Assembly (NCBI RefSeq): GCF_017897595.1
Contig: NZ_JAGKIK010000007.1
Location: 124,001-188,000, forward strand
DNA: 64,000 bases
Source: Aquimarina sp. U1-2
GTDB taxonomy: Bacteria; Bacteroidota; Bacteroidia; Flavobacteriales; Flavobacteriaceae
Reading direction: 5' to 3'
The translations under genes were made by a program, and so were the position numbers. The notes under the pieces were generated by a model. That model saw only the letters and a program-made list of their open reading frames with translations. It was not told the origin of the DNA and searched no databases. Of the stretch, positions 35,578 through 44,115 are shown piece after piece. Each line of letters starts with the position of its first letter. Position 1 is the stretch's first letter.

Positions 35578-36582
35578 TTATGCCATAATTTGAACGAGTA
35601 GTTCTTTAAGAATATCTCCCTGAGAAAGATTAGATGCCCCTACCCCTTTTCCCTTTAAGTCAGCATCCCGTAATAACGAAATAATACCACTCACTTTTTT
35701 CATAGGAAAATTACGCGCAGCTTCTGTATAATCTTTAACAAAATAAGGATTTACTTTCAAAACACTGGCTACATTGCGCTGTGACTTATCTGACAAACCA
35801 TGATACTGTAGTACTTGCGAAAAGAAACTATACAATAAAGATATAGTGACTACCAACGGATTATCTTTCGGATTTTGCATAAAATAGTTAATGATTCTAT
35901 GCGCTTTAAGAATATTTCGCTCTCCAATAGCTTTGCGCAACTCAAAATTATTAAACTCTTTACTTATTCCTATATTTTTTTCTATATGATCTGCAGTTAT
36001 AGTAGATCCTTGGGGAATAATGACTTTTAGTTTTTGTAATTCATTATCAATTTTACTTAAATCTGTACCTAAAAATTCGACCAACATTTGTGTAGCTTTA
36101 GGGTCTATGTTGTATTTTGCACCTGCCAAAACCCGTCTAATCCAATCGGCTACCTGATTTTCATATAATTTCTTACCTTCAAAAATTACTCCGTTTTGAG
36201 AGACCAGTTTAAACAGTTTTTTTCGTTTATCTATTTTTTTGTATTTGTAGCACACAACCAGAATGGTAGTGGGCTGAGGATTTTCGGCATATTCAGCTAA
36301 TTTCTCGATGGTACGAGACAATTCCTGCGCTTCTTTTACAATAACAACTTGCCGCTCTGCCATCATAGGAAATCGCTTTGCATTGCTCACAATTTCATCG
36401 ATGGTTACGTCACGACCGTATAAAACCATTTGATTAAAGCCTTTTTCTTCTTCGGTAAGTATATTTTGATCAATAAATTCTGAAATTTTATCAATATAAT
36501 AAGGTTCCTCACCCATCAAGAAGTAAATAGGTTTACTATTTCCACTTTTTATATCGGTTACAATTTGTTTTACTTCGTCCAT
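35578..36582 (-). CDS. holA: DNA polymerase III subunit delta
   Basis: 334 residues. Clamp-loader subunit that opens the sliding clamp during replication. The N-terminal AAA-like domain starts MDEVKQIVTDIKSGNSKPIYFLMGEEPYYIDK, without the nucleotide-binding residues, as expected for delta. The C-terminal collar domain holds FNNFELRKAIGERN (about 210) and NPLVVTISLLYSFFSQVLQ. Full length. Divergent from the endonuclease-like gene at 36609 with only 26 bp between the starts. Confidence 0.93.
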   Translation of the reverse strand: MDEVKQIVTDIKSGNSKPIYFLMGEEPYYIDKISEFIDQNILTEEEKGFNQMVLYGRDVTIDEIVSNAKRFPMMAERQVVIVKEAQELSRTIEKLAEYAENPQPTTILVVCYKYKKIDKRKKLFKLVSQNGVIFEGKKLYENQVADWIRRVLAGAKYNIDPKATQMLVEFLGTDLSKIDNELQKLKVIIPQGSTITADHIEKNIGISKEFNNFELRKAIGERNILKAHRIINYFMQNPKDNPLVVTISLLYSFFSQVLQYHGLSDKSQRNVASVLKVNPYFVKDYTEAARNFPMKKVSGIISLLRDADLKGKGVGASNLSQGDILKELLVQIMA

Positions 36583-36608
36583 TCAGAAAAAATCATCAAA
36601 TTTGTGCC

Positions 36609-37061
36609 ATGCAAATGCAGCAATTGAACTTTCCGGCATATCAATTCAGATTCAAAAGTAGCGAAAATAATATTGCTATTTTTGATCGAATTCGCAAAAA
36701 ATTTGTTAGTCTTACTCCCGAAGAATGGGTGCGTCAACATACCGTTAATTATCTTATTGAACATAAAAAATATGCAGAAAGTCTAATAAATGTAGAAAAG
36801 TCTTTAAAAATCAATTCTATTTATAAACGATATGACATAGTGATATTTAAACCAGATGGCACTATTCATTGTATTGTAGAATGCAAATCCTATAAAGTTA
36901 AAATTACACAAGAAGTATTTGATCAAATTGCTCGTTACAACCTGGTATTAAATGCCGATTACCTAATGATTACAAATGGATTGAACCATTATTTTTGTCA
37001 ACTAGATTATCACAATCAGCAATATACATTTTTAAAAGACTTCCCAAATTATAGCAAATAA
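36609..37061 (+). CDS. HsdR N-terminal-like nuclease-fold protein
   Basis: A 150-residue protein matching the HSDR_N_2 type: a restriction-endonuclease fold with LTPEEWVRQH (about 37), YDIVIFKPDG with a catalytic-type Asp (about 77), and IVECKSYK (about 91-98) carrying the E-x-K pair. It is a stand-alone domain with no helicase or methylase beside it, so it is not a restriction system here. The pairing with holA is common in flavobacteria. A role in DNA metabolism is a guess. Confidence 0.85.
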   Translation: MQMQQLNFPAYQFRFKSSENNIAIFDRIRKKFVSLTPEEWVRQHTVNYLIEHKKYAESLINVEKSLKINSIYKRYDIVIFKPDGTIHCIVECKSYKVKITQEVFDQIARYNLVLNADYLMITNGLNHYFCQLDYHNQQYTFLKDFPNYSK

Positions 37062-37080
37062 ATCCCATGACACTACACTC

Positions 37081-38073
37081 ATGAATATCGCCGTAGTCAT
37101 ATTAAATTGGAATGGAAGGCTACTGCTAGAACAGTTTCTACCTTCTGTTATAACTCACTCCAAAGAGGCCGTCATATATGTAGCAGATAATGCCTCTACA
37201 GATACTTCTGTAACCTATATAAAAGATAAATTTCCTGAAGTTCGTATCATTATTAATACAAGCAACGGTGGGTATGCTAAGGGATATAATGACGCTCTTT
37301 CCCAAATTGAGGCCGATATTTTTTGTTTATTGAATAGTGATGTAGAGGTAAGTAAAGACTGGCTTATTCCTATAATCAAAACTTTTAAAAGCGATAGTGC
37401 TGTAGCTGCGGTGCAACCAAAAATTTTGGATTACAAAAACAAAGGGTATTTTGAATATGCGGGAGCTGCAGGTGGGTTTATTGATAAAATGGGATATCCC
37501 TATTGTCGCGGTAGAATTTTTGACACATTAGAAGAAGATAAAGGTCAGTACAATGATTGCATCGAAATATTTTGGGCAAGCGGTGCTTGTTTATTCATTA
37601 AAAAACAGGTTTTTGAAGAAGTAGGACGACTTGATGAAGATTTTTTTGCTCACCAAGAAGAAATTGATCTTTGCTGGCGAATACATCACCTTGGCTATAA
37701 AGTCATGTATTGTGGCCTATCAAAAGTATATCATTTAGGAGGGGCTACATTAGATACCATGAATCCAAGAAAAACGTTTCTAAACTTTAGAAATAACTTG
37801 TTTATGCTCCTTAAAAATGTTCCAGGTCCTAAGGTGTGGTGGGTGTTATTTAATCGAATGCTATTGGATGGATTAGCAGGTATAAAATTTTTAATTTCGG
37901 GGAAATTTTCGCATTTTGCAGCGATACTTAGGGCGCATTTTGGCTTCTACCTTAATTTTAACCGTTTCGTTAAAAAAAGAAAAAAACTTTCTCAACGGGG
38001 GAAATATTATTCAATTTTTTCCGTTGTATGGCAGTATTTTATTTTAAAACGTAAACATTTTAATCAATTATAA
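37081..38073 (+). CDS. Family 2 glycosyltransferase
   Basis: 330 residues, GT-A fold. The N-terminus VVILNWNGRLLLEQFLPS and ADNASTDTSV (about 38-47) bind the nucleotide sugar. The DVE triad (NSDVEVSKDWL, about 90-100) fits the DxD metal site, and HQEEIDLCWRIHHLGYKV (about 195) carries the ED/W base region. The C-terminus has hydrophobic stretches that may attach it to the membrane. It starts 19 nt after the HsdR-like gene. Rhamnosyltransferase-like activity is typical of such enzymes; the real substrate is unknown. Confidence 0.88.
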   Translation: MNIAVVILNWNGRLLLEQFLPSVITHSKEAVIYVADNASTDTSVTYIKDKFPEVRIIINTSNGGYAKGYNDALSQIEADIFCLLNSDVEVSKDWLIPIIKTFKSDSAVAAVQPKILDYKNKGYFEYAGAAGGFIDKMGYPYCRGRIFDTLEEDKGQYNDCIEIFWASGACLFIKKQVFEEVGRLDEDFFAHQEEIDLCWRIHHLGYKVMYCGLSKVYHLGGATLDTMNPRKTFLNFRNNLFMLLKNVPGPKVWWVLFNRMLLDGLAGIKFLISGKFSHFAAILRAHFGFYLNFNRFVKKRKKLSQRGKYYSIFSVVWQYFILKRKHFNQL

Positions 38074-38124
38074 GGTTATTTAATAAATTATTGTTAACGG
38101 CCTATTATTACGCCACATTTTTAA

Positions 38125-38132
38125 TAATTTTG
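38125..38132 (+). promoter_or_regulatory. Bacteroidota -7 box (TAATTTTG) before the OmpA lipoprotein
   Basis: An exact TAnnTTTG match 38 nt before the ATG at 38171. Confidence 0.4.
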
Positions 38133-38170
38133 AGTTCTATAACCAGAACAAGACTTAAAACAATTTTCTA

Positions 38171-39037
38171 ATGAAAAAAGTAATGATTATTGGTGCCTCT
38201 ATGGCCATTTTATTATCTTCATGTGTTTCACAGAAGAAATTCTCTGAACTAGAAGCCAAACAAAAAGAAACTGAAGACTTATTAAATTCTGCAACGGTTA
38301 AACTAAACAGCTGTTTAGAAGAAAAAGCAAGTTCTTCATCACGATTAAAAGTACTTCAAGATCAAGTATCCAATCTAAAAAATCAAAATTCGGCATTATT
38401 GAATAATGTAGGAAATCTTGCAACGCTATCTACAAAAGAAGCAGAAAATTTGGAGAAATCTTTAGAAAGTATCAAAGAAAAGGATTTACAAATCAAAACC
38501 ATGCAAGATGCGATTACCAAAAAAGATTCTGTAACCCTTGCTTTGGTTACAAGTCTTAAAGGTGCTCTAGGTAATCTTGCCGATGAGGATATTGAAATTA
38601 ATGTAGAAAAGGGCGTAGTATACGTTTCTATTTCTGACAAATTACTTTTCAAAAGTGGAAGTTATAATGTTTCTGCAAGAGCTCGTGAAGTATTAGGAAA
38701 AGTAGCAAAAGTTGTAAACGATAAGCCTGATATCGAATTTTTAGTAGAAGGTCATACCGATAATGTACCTATTAAAAATAAAGTGCTTTTAGACAACTGG
38801 GATCTTAGTGTGAAACGTGCTACTTCCGTTGTAAGAGTACTACAAAACGACTTTAAAGTTGACCCAAAACGTATGACTGCGGCTGGTAGAAGTTATTATG
38901 TTCCTGTAGCAAGCAACGATTCTGCAGCTAATAAAGCTAAAAATAGACGAACACGAATTGTGGTTTTACCTAAACTTGATCAATTTTATAATATGATTGA
39001 GGACGGAATGAAAAAAGCTTCTCAAGGAGGTAATTAG
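38171..39037 (+). CDS. OmpA-family lipoprotein
   Basis: 288 residues. The lipoprotein signal ends in a lipobox around LLSSC (Cys18). Residues about 25-125 form a coiled coil (LEAKQKETEDLL, LKVLQDQVSNLKNQNSALL). The C-terminal OmpA/MotB peptidoglycan-binding domain spans about 150-280, with FLVEGHTDNVP and KNRRTRIVVLPK. It probably ties the outer membrane to the cell wall. It has its own promoter box and terminator. Confidence 0.92.
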   Translation: MKKVMIIGASMAILLSSCVSQKKFSELEAKQKETEDLLNSATVKLNSCLEEKASSSSRLKVLQDQVSNLKNQNSALLNNVGNLATLSTKEAENLEKSLESIKEKDLQIKTMQDAITKKDSVTLALVTSLKGALGNLADEDIEINVEKGVVYVSISDKLLFKSGSYNVSARAREVLGKVAKVVNDKPDIEFLVEGHTDNVPIKNKVLLDNWDLSVKRATSVVRVLQNDFKVDPKRMTAAGRSYYVPVASNDSAANKAKNRRTRIVVLPKLDQFYNMIEDGMKKASQGGN

Positions 39038-39065
39038 ACAACCGTTTATATAAAAAATTATATGA

Positions 39066-39096
39066 GCTCCCTAGTTTAGGGAGCCTATTTTTTTTA
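39066..39096 (+). terminator. Terminator after the OmpA lipoprotein gene
   Basis: Stem CTCCCTA / TAGGGAG with a 3-nt loop, followed by a long T-run. Confidence 0.85.
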
Positions 39097-39136
39097 AATG
39101 AATTCTGTATTTTATTCGTTATATAAAAAATACTAA

Positions 39137-39144
39137 TATATTTG
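39137..39144 (+). promoter_or_regulatory. Bacteroidota -7 box (TATATTTG) before the TSP3-OmpA gene
   Basis: An exact TAnnTTTG match 34 nt before the ATG at 39179. Confidence 0.42.
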
Positions 39145-39178
39145 CAGACTTTAACAAACCCTTATCTAAACTTTAACT

Positions 39179-41251
39179 ATGAGAAAACTTGTTTTATTTT
39201 CACTATTGATGTTATGCATAACATCTATGAACTCTCAATCCTACATGGGATTTTTGACCGACAACTACAGCGGTGTACACGGGGTAATAAGCAACCCTGC
39301 TACTATTACAGATTCAAGATTTAAAACAGATGTTAATCTAGTAGGTGTTAGCGCTTTTGTGGGCAACGATTATTATGGGGTAAACTTCTCTGATATTTTT
39401 GATGATAGTTACGAAATTGAAGACGAAGCAAGAGCATTTCCTGAAGATAAAAACAATTTGGTAGGAAATGTAGATGTACTGGGTCCCGCTTTTATGTTTA
39501 ATATTAATGAAAAAAGTTCGATAGCTGTATACAGCAGAGCAAGAGCATTTTTTAATGTAAATGATATCAATGGTGAAACATTAGAAGGTGTCATTGATAA
39601 TCTTGATGATAATATCGATTTCGATGTAAATCAAGGAAGCGCTTATGCGAGTGCACACAGCTGGGCAGAAATAGGAGTAACATACGCGCGAGTAATTTTT
39701 AATAAAGAACAACATTTTTTAAAGGGTGGTCTTACTTTAAAATATCTACAAGGTTTAGGTACGGCTTACGCTACAGGTAATGATTTGTCTATCGATTTTG
39801 ATGCCGATGTTAATACAGGAAACGGTAGTGTTACCACGACAGGAGATGTTGCCTACGGATATAGTGAAAATTTTGAAGAAGACCTTGATGAATTCGAAAT
39901 CGTGAGCGGTGCAACGGGTGTTGGAGTAGATTTAGGTTTTGTTTATGAGTGGAGACCTGATTATAAAGAATATACTTCGACCGATAGTAAAGGGAACACG
40001 TATATGCCAAAAGATGTCAATAAATATAAATTGAAGTTTGGACTATCATTAACCGATGTCGGAGCCATTTCATACGAAGGCACGCAAGAAAGTTATAACT
40101 TCAACAGAACCATTACTCAAAATGAATTTGAAGATCTCGATATTGACGAGTTAGAAAGATCATACGGGCAAGCTACTCTGGGAGCTTCAGAAAAAGCAGT
40201 TTTACCTACGGCGCTTCATGCCAATGTAGATTGGAGTATGAATAAAAGATTCTATCTTAATTTAACTACAGATCTCTCACTTACGTCCCGAGATAAAGCG
40301 AATACAAGTAGAATAGCAAATGTAGTATCTCTAACTCCAAGATTTGAAAGCAAATGGTTTAGTTTTTATTCGCCTATAAGTGTTTTACAGCATAGTGGGT
40401 TTCAGTGGGGAGCTGGGTTAAGAGCAGGTCCGTTGTATGTTGGATCTGGTTCTGTACTCTCTGTTTTATTAAGCGATGAAACAAAAGCTGCCGATGTTTA
40501 TGTTGGTCTTAAAGTCCCCGTGTATCAATCCAGACCTAAAGATAAAGATGGAGACGGTGTGCTGGATAAAGTAGATGAATGTCCCGAAACTGCCGGACCA
40601 GAAGCGAACTACGGTTGCCCATGGCCTGATACCGATGGGGATACCGTATTAGATAAAGATGACCAATGTCCTGAAGAAGCTGGAGAGGTCGATAATAACG
40701 GATGCCCATGGCCTGATACTGATCAAGATGGACTGCTTGATAAAGATGATAGCTGTCCTGAAGTTGCAGGACCTCAGGAAAATTACGGTTGTCCATGGCC
40801 TGATACCGATCAGGACGGAGTACTTGATAAAGATGATAACTGTCCTAATGTAGTCGGAACAGTCGCAAACAGTGGTTGCCCAGAAGTCACCGAAGAGGTT
40901 CAAAAAACGTTAAACGAATATGCTAAAACTATATTATTTGATTCTGGTCGATCAACCATTAAAGCAGAGTCTAATCAAGTATTAGCAGATATTGTGAATA
41001 TTTTAAAAGAATACCCTCTAGCTAAATTCAAAGTTGAAGGTCACACCGACAGTGCCGGAAGCGCTAAATTAAACCAAAGATTATCAGATGCCAGAGCAAA
41101 TGCAGTAAAAACATTTTTGGTTGAAAATGGTATAGATCAATTTAGATTATCTGCCATAGGATTTGGTGAAGACCGACCTATTGCTACGAATAAAACCAGA
41201 GCGGGAAGAGCTCAAAACCGTAGAGTAGAAATCAATTTGGTTAAAGAATAA
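39179..41251 (+). CDS. Outer-membrane protein with DUF5723-like region, TSP3 repeats and OmpA domain
   Basis: 690 residues. Signal peptide (about 1-19), then a long beta-rich part to about 440 like the DUF5723/PorV-type barrels of Bacteroidota ([17 protein letters not shown] near the mature N-terminus). Four calcium-binding thrombospondin type 3-like repeats follow at about 450-570, period 29 residues (D-x-DxD-x-x-LDK-x-D-x-CP). The C-terminal OmpA domain (about 580-690) has [12 protein letters not shown] and [11 protein letters not shown]. It is probably an abundant outer-membrane anchor protein. It follows a separate OmpA lipoprotein but has its own promoter and terminator. Confidence 0.92.
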   Translation: MRKLVLFSLLMLCITSMNSQSYMGFLTDNYSGVHGVISNPATITDSRFKTDVNLVGVSAFVGNDYYGVNFSDIFDDSYEIEDEARAFPEDKNNLVGNVDVLGPAFMFNINEKSSIAVYSRARAFFNVNDINGETLEGVIDNLDDNIDFDVNQGSAYASAHSWAEIGVTYARVIFNKEQHFLKGGLTLKYLQGLGTAYATGNDLSIDFDADVNTGNGSVTTTGDVAYGYSENFEEDLDEFEIVSGATGVGVDLGFVYEWRPDYKEYTSTDSKGNTYMPKDVNKYKLKFGLSLTDVGAISYEGTQESYNFNRTITQNEFEDLDIDELERSYGQATLGASEKAVLPTALHANVDWSMNKRFYLNLTTDLSLTSRDKANTSRIANVVSLTPRFESKWFSFYSPISVLQHSGFQWGAGLRAGPLYVGSGSVLSVLLSDETKAADVYVGLKVPVYQSRPKDKDGDGVLDKVDECPETAGPEANYGCPWPDTDGDTVLDKDDQCPEEAGEVDNNGCPWPDTDQDGLLDKDDSCPEVAGPQENYGCPWPDTDQDGVLDKDDNCPNVVGTVANSGCPEVTEEVQKTLNEYAKTILFDSGRSTIKAESNQVLADIVNILKEYPLAKFKVEGHTDSAGSAKLNQRLSDARANAVKTFLVENGIDQFRLSAIGFGEDRPIATNKTRAGRAQNRRVEINLVKE
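40540..40890 (+). repeat. In-gene tandem TSP3 repeats
   Basis: Four copies of an 87-bp coding unit, each with the CCATGGCCTGATAC-type join (GCPWPDT) between copies. The DNA is similar enough to recombine, so copy number may vary between strains. Confidence 0.8.
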
Positions 41252-41273
41252 GATTACAATCAATAGAACTTAT

Positions 41274-41307
41274 AAAAGAGGCTGCGTAAAGGCAGCCTCT
41301 TTTTTTA
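41274..41307 (+). terminator. Terminator after the TSP3-OmpA gene
   Basis: Stem AAAGAGGCTGC / GCAGCCTCTTT with a short loop and a T-run. Confidence 0.88.
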
Positions 41308-41424
41308 GTATTCGCCATATACGAATTGCACTAGATCAGGTTCTAGTTAAATAAGTACTAATTTGTTTTACATACCATAAAGGTTTTGTAAATTAATATT
41401 TCAAAATCTTAAAACCTTTTAAAC

Positions 41425-41619
41425 ATGAAAAACATTCAAAATTTTAAAGTACTTACGAAAAAAGAGCAAGGTGCTATTCGCGCAGCTTCTCAACAAAATA
41501 ACTGTATTCAATTTGGTGATCGCTGCTGTTTTCCTGCGGCTCCTGGTATTAGCCTTTTTGAATGTGTCATCGGCGGAATATGTACCGGTTCTGGTCGTTG
41601 TATTCTTCCAGTAGCATAA
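41425..41619 (+). CDS. Six-cysteine peptide with precursor-type leader
   Basis: A complete 64-residue gene, flanked by a terminator upstream and one downstream. The leader-like part MKNIQNFKVLTKKEQGAIRA resembles the N-termini of Bacteroidota bacteriocin/natural-product precursors (Lys-rich, a hydrophobic-Leu pair, then KKEQ and a short hydrophobic block). The usual Gly-Gly is replaced by Ala-Ala. The rest holds Cys27, 34, 35, 47, 53 and 59 (C-x6-CC-x11-C-x5-C-x5-C), rich in Gly and small residues, so three disulfides or a post-translational modification are plausible. No export or modification gene is adjacent. Secretion and activity are inferred only. Confidence 0.75.
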   Translation: MKNIQNFKVLTKKEQGAIRAASQQNNCIQFGDRCCFPAAPGISLFECVIGGICTGSGRCILPVA

Positions 41620-41690
41620 ACTATCACGAGGCAAAGACATTGGAATATAAATTCCGGTTTATGCAACAAAGTGGCTATTTGCAAAACAAA

Positions 41691-41718
41691 AAAGGCGATG
41701 TTGAAAAACATCGCCTTT
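41691..41718. terminator. Bidirectional terminator after the six-cysteine peptide
   Basis: A perfect 12-bp stem AAAGGCGATGTT / AACATCGCCTTT with a GAAA loop. It serves the peptide gene and the convergent gene ending at 41745. Confidence 0.85.
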
Positions 41719-41744
41719 GACTTTATATGAGTGAATATGCTTCT

Positions 41745-42332
41745 TTAAATATTGATTTCTTTTACAAATCTTCTATTGTCAAGTGTAAAATAGATTAAGT
41801 ATTTACCATAGGGTACTTCAGAAAAATTATATGCTCTTTTAAAGATAGTTTTCTCATTTTCTACATTTTCTGAAAAAAGCATAACTCCTTCTTCATCATA
41901 AACAGTAACCTCTAAAGAAGTCTTATCTGATTTAGTCATCATTACTCTAACCATACGATCTTCAACTAATACTTTAGGCTTAAAAACGATAGTTGCAGAC
42001 TTATTAATTAAAGCAACGCCTTGTTCATTTTTGACTACGGGAGTTACTTTAATATCAAATTGAGATTCAGTTTCGACAAAGTAAATACCATTCTCTACCG
42101 TATTCAGATTAAAATATTTTCTATAAGAAGTCATTGCGTCCAAAGTAACATCAAAAAGTATTTCTCCAGAATAATTTTTAAGATACAATTTTTGTCCCTT
42201 ACTAATATTCGAAAGTGAAACATTAATTGTTGAAGCATTTTCAACTTTGACCGATAAAACATCTGAAGCTTTTATGATACTACTCCATAATAAAACTCCG
42301 CAAAGTAGGCATAGGTTAATTACTCTTTTCAT
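41745..42332 (-). CDS. Secreted beta-sandwich-like hypothetical protein
   Basis: 195 residues with a signal peptide (MKRVINLCLLCGVLLWSSIIKA). The mature part contains two similar beta-rich units. Each ends in a GIYFVE- or GKYLIYF-type strand, and the second has VYDEEGVMLFSE followed by VPYGKYLIYF. This resembles the fold of type 9 secretion C-terminal sorting domains, but both units appear here without a cargo domain. Function unknown. Confidence 0.65.
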   Translation of the reverse strand: MKRVINLCLLCGVLLWSSIIKASDVLSVKVENASTINVSLSNISKGQKLYLKNYSGEILFDVTLDAMTSYRKYFNLNTVENGIYFVETESQFDIKVTPVVKNEQGVALINKSATIVFKPKVLVEDRMVRVMMTKSDKTSLEVTVYDEEGVMLFSENVENEKTIFKRAYNFSEVPYGKYLIYFTLDNRRFVKEINI

Positions 42333-42367
42333 AACTTTCTAGTTTTAGTTTGTTAATATTTACAGTA

Positions 42368-42375
42368 CAAAAGTA
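42368..42375 (-). promoter_or_regulatory. Bacteroidota -7 box before the 41745-42332 gene
   Basis: TACTTTTG on the minus strand (an exact TAnnTTTG match), about 35 nt before the ATG. Two TTG triplets lie about 23-28 nt further upstream, slightly wider than the usual -33 spacing. Confidence 0.4.
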
Positions 42376-42543
42376 ATAGCAAAGAAAATAGTATAACACA
42401 ACACAATTTACCAATTTATGTACTATTTTAGCATTTAAATTATCCAATTCAATTACAATTAGTTAATTTAACACACTTTTAATAGTGAGATCACAATTTT
42501 TTAACCGGTTTATTACAATATTTATAAATTAACCTCGCAAATT

Positions 42544-43416
42544 ATGAATTCTACGAAACCCTCTTTAGAAAAAATAGTACCAGAATTTGGGAGTTCTATG
42601 TACTATGAAACGTTTACCCGTACAAACCAAAATAAAGCCCCTATTTGGCATTATCATCCTGAAATAGAACTCGTTTATGTAAATGGAGGCACTGGTAAGC
42701 GCCAAATAGGAAGTCACATGTCGTATTACAGAAATGGTGCTTTGATGCTTATAGGCAGTAATCTACCACATTGTGGTTTTACAGATTTAAAAACAGGAAA
42801 TAGCAGAGAAACCATTGTACAGATGCTACCCGATTTTTTAGGAACTCATTTTTTCGATATTCCTGAAATGAGCGGTATAGGCAAACTATTGAGACAGGCA
42901 AAAAAAGGAATCGTGTTTCATGGAAATACCAAAAGGAAAATAGGAGCCCAAATAGAAGCTTTACGAGATCTGGAATCATTTGAAAGATTGATTGGTATTT
43001 TAAAAGTTCTTAAAGAAATGGAAAAAACTGATGAGTATACGATTTTAAATGCAGAAGGGTTTATTATAGAAACTGCAATACAAGACAATAATAGAATTAA
43101 TCTCATCTTCAACTTTGTTCAACAAGAATTTATTCGACCCATTTCTTTAGAAGAAATAGCTGATAAAGTAAGTATGAGTGTTCCTGGCTTTTGTCGGTAT
43201 TTCAAAAAAATTACCGGAAAAACCTTTACACAGTTTGTCAATGAGTATAGACTCGTTCATGCCGCAAAATTATTACACGAAAAACAAACCAGTATTACCG
43301 ATGTTTGTTATGAAAGTGGCTTCAGTAATTTTTCTCATTTCAATAAACTATTTAAAAAATTCTCTGGAAAAACACCTAGTATGTATCGCAATGAGATGAA
43401 ATATACAGTGTCTTAA
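42544..43416 (+). CDS. AraC-family transcriptional regulator with cupin sensor domain
   Basis: 290 residues. The N-terminal cupin-like ligand-binding domain (about 1-140) opens with WHYHPEIELVYVNGG. The C-terminal pair of helix-turn-helix motifs lies at about 185-285 (ISLEEIADKVSMSVPGFCRYF and ITDVCYESGFSNFSHFNKLFKK, ending KTPSMYRNEM). This layout suits sugar- or metabolite-responsive activators. No obvious target is adjacent; the nearest gene is convergent and its stop codon overlaps. Confidence 0.9.
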   Translation: MNSTKPSLEKIVPEFGSSMYYETFTRTNQNKAPIWHYHPEIELVYVNGGTGKRQIGSHMSYYRNGALMLIGSNLPHCGFTDLKTGNSRETIVQMLPDFLGTHFFDIPEMSGIGKLLRQAKKGIVFHGNTKRKIGAQIEALRDLESFERLIGILKVLKEMEKTDEYTILNAEGFIIETAIQDNNRINLIFNFVQQEFIRPISLEEIADKVSMSVPGFCRYFKKITGKTFTQFVNEYRLVHAAKLLHEKQTSITDVCYESGFSNFSHFNKLFKKFSGKTPSMYRNEMKYTVS

Positions 43417-44033
43417 ATTATATCGATACTTCCTTTTCCTTCTCTAATTAAAACCGGTTCTTGCGTAGTTAAGTCTATGACTGTAGAAGGAATATTATCA
43501 CCATATCCCCCATCGACAACTATGTCTACAATAGTATCCCATTTTTCTAAAATCAGTTCGGGATCTGTAGTGTATTCGATTACTTCATCTTCATCATAAA
43601 TAGATGTAGAAATGATCGGGTTTCCTAAACCGTCTACTATTGCTTTACAGATAGTATTATCTGGTACTCGAATACCTACAGTCTTTTTCTTTTTAAATAC
43701 GGTTGGCAAATTACTGTTTCCAGGAAGAATAAAGGTATAAGGTCCTGGCAAAGCCCTTTTTAAAAGTTTGAAAGTAGCGTTGTCGATTTGTTTTACATAA
43801 TCAGATAAATTGCTTAAATCTTTACAGATAAAAGAAAAGTTGGCTTTTGCGAGTTTAACACCTTTGATTTGAGCTATACGTTCTAAAGCTCTGGTATTTG
43901 TAATATCACACCCCAGACCGTAAACTGTATCTGTAGGATAAATAATTAGTCCACCACTGCGTAAACAATCCACTACGCGTTGCACCTCTCGCGGATTGGG
44001 ATTTTCGTTATATATTTTTATAAAATCTGCCAT
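43413..44033 (-). CDS. L-threonylcarbamoyladenylate synthase (YrdC/Sua5 family)
   Basis: 206 residues, a single YrdC-like domain without the Sua5 C-terminal extension. It makes threonylcarbamoyl-AMP from threonine, bicarbonate and ATP for the t6A37 modification of ANN-decoding tRNAs. Seen are the conserved GLIIYPTDTVYGLGCDI segment (about 29-45) and KxR-type residues in the KKKTVGIRVPDN region (about 113-124). A YciO-type member of the same fold cannot be ruled out. Its stop overlaps the stop of the convergent AraC gene by 2-4 bases. Confidence 0.88.
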   Translation of the reverse strand: MADFIKIYNENPNPREVQRVVDCLRSGGLIIYPTDTVYGLGCDITNTRALERIAQIKGVKLAKANFSFICKDLSNLSDYVKQIDNATFKLLKRALPGPYTFILPGNSNLPTVFKKKKTVGIRVPDNTICKAIVDGLGNPIISTSIYDEDEVIEYTTDPELILEKWDTIVDIVVDGGYGDNIPSTVIDLTTQEPVLIREGKGSIDII

Positions 44034-44115
44034 CTTTTAAACCAAACTAATGAACTGGTTTAATATCAAAGATATGTGTTCTTTTTTGGATTAATTTGAA
44101 AAATTATATTAAAAA

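Noticed and set aside
36609-37061. Restriction-modification system
   Set aside because: Only a lone nuclease-fold protein is present; there is no methylase, specificity or helicase subunit near it.
40536-40903. Several overlapping frames with repeated DRYQAMG- and VHGLIPI-type units
   Set aside because: They are out-of-frame or antisense readings of the tandem TSP3 repeats.
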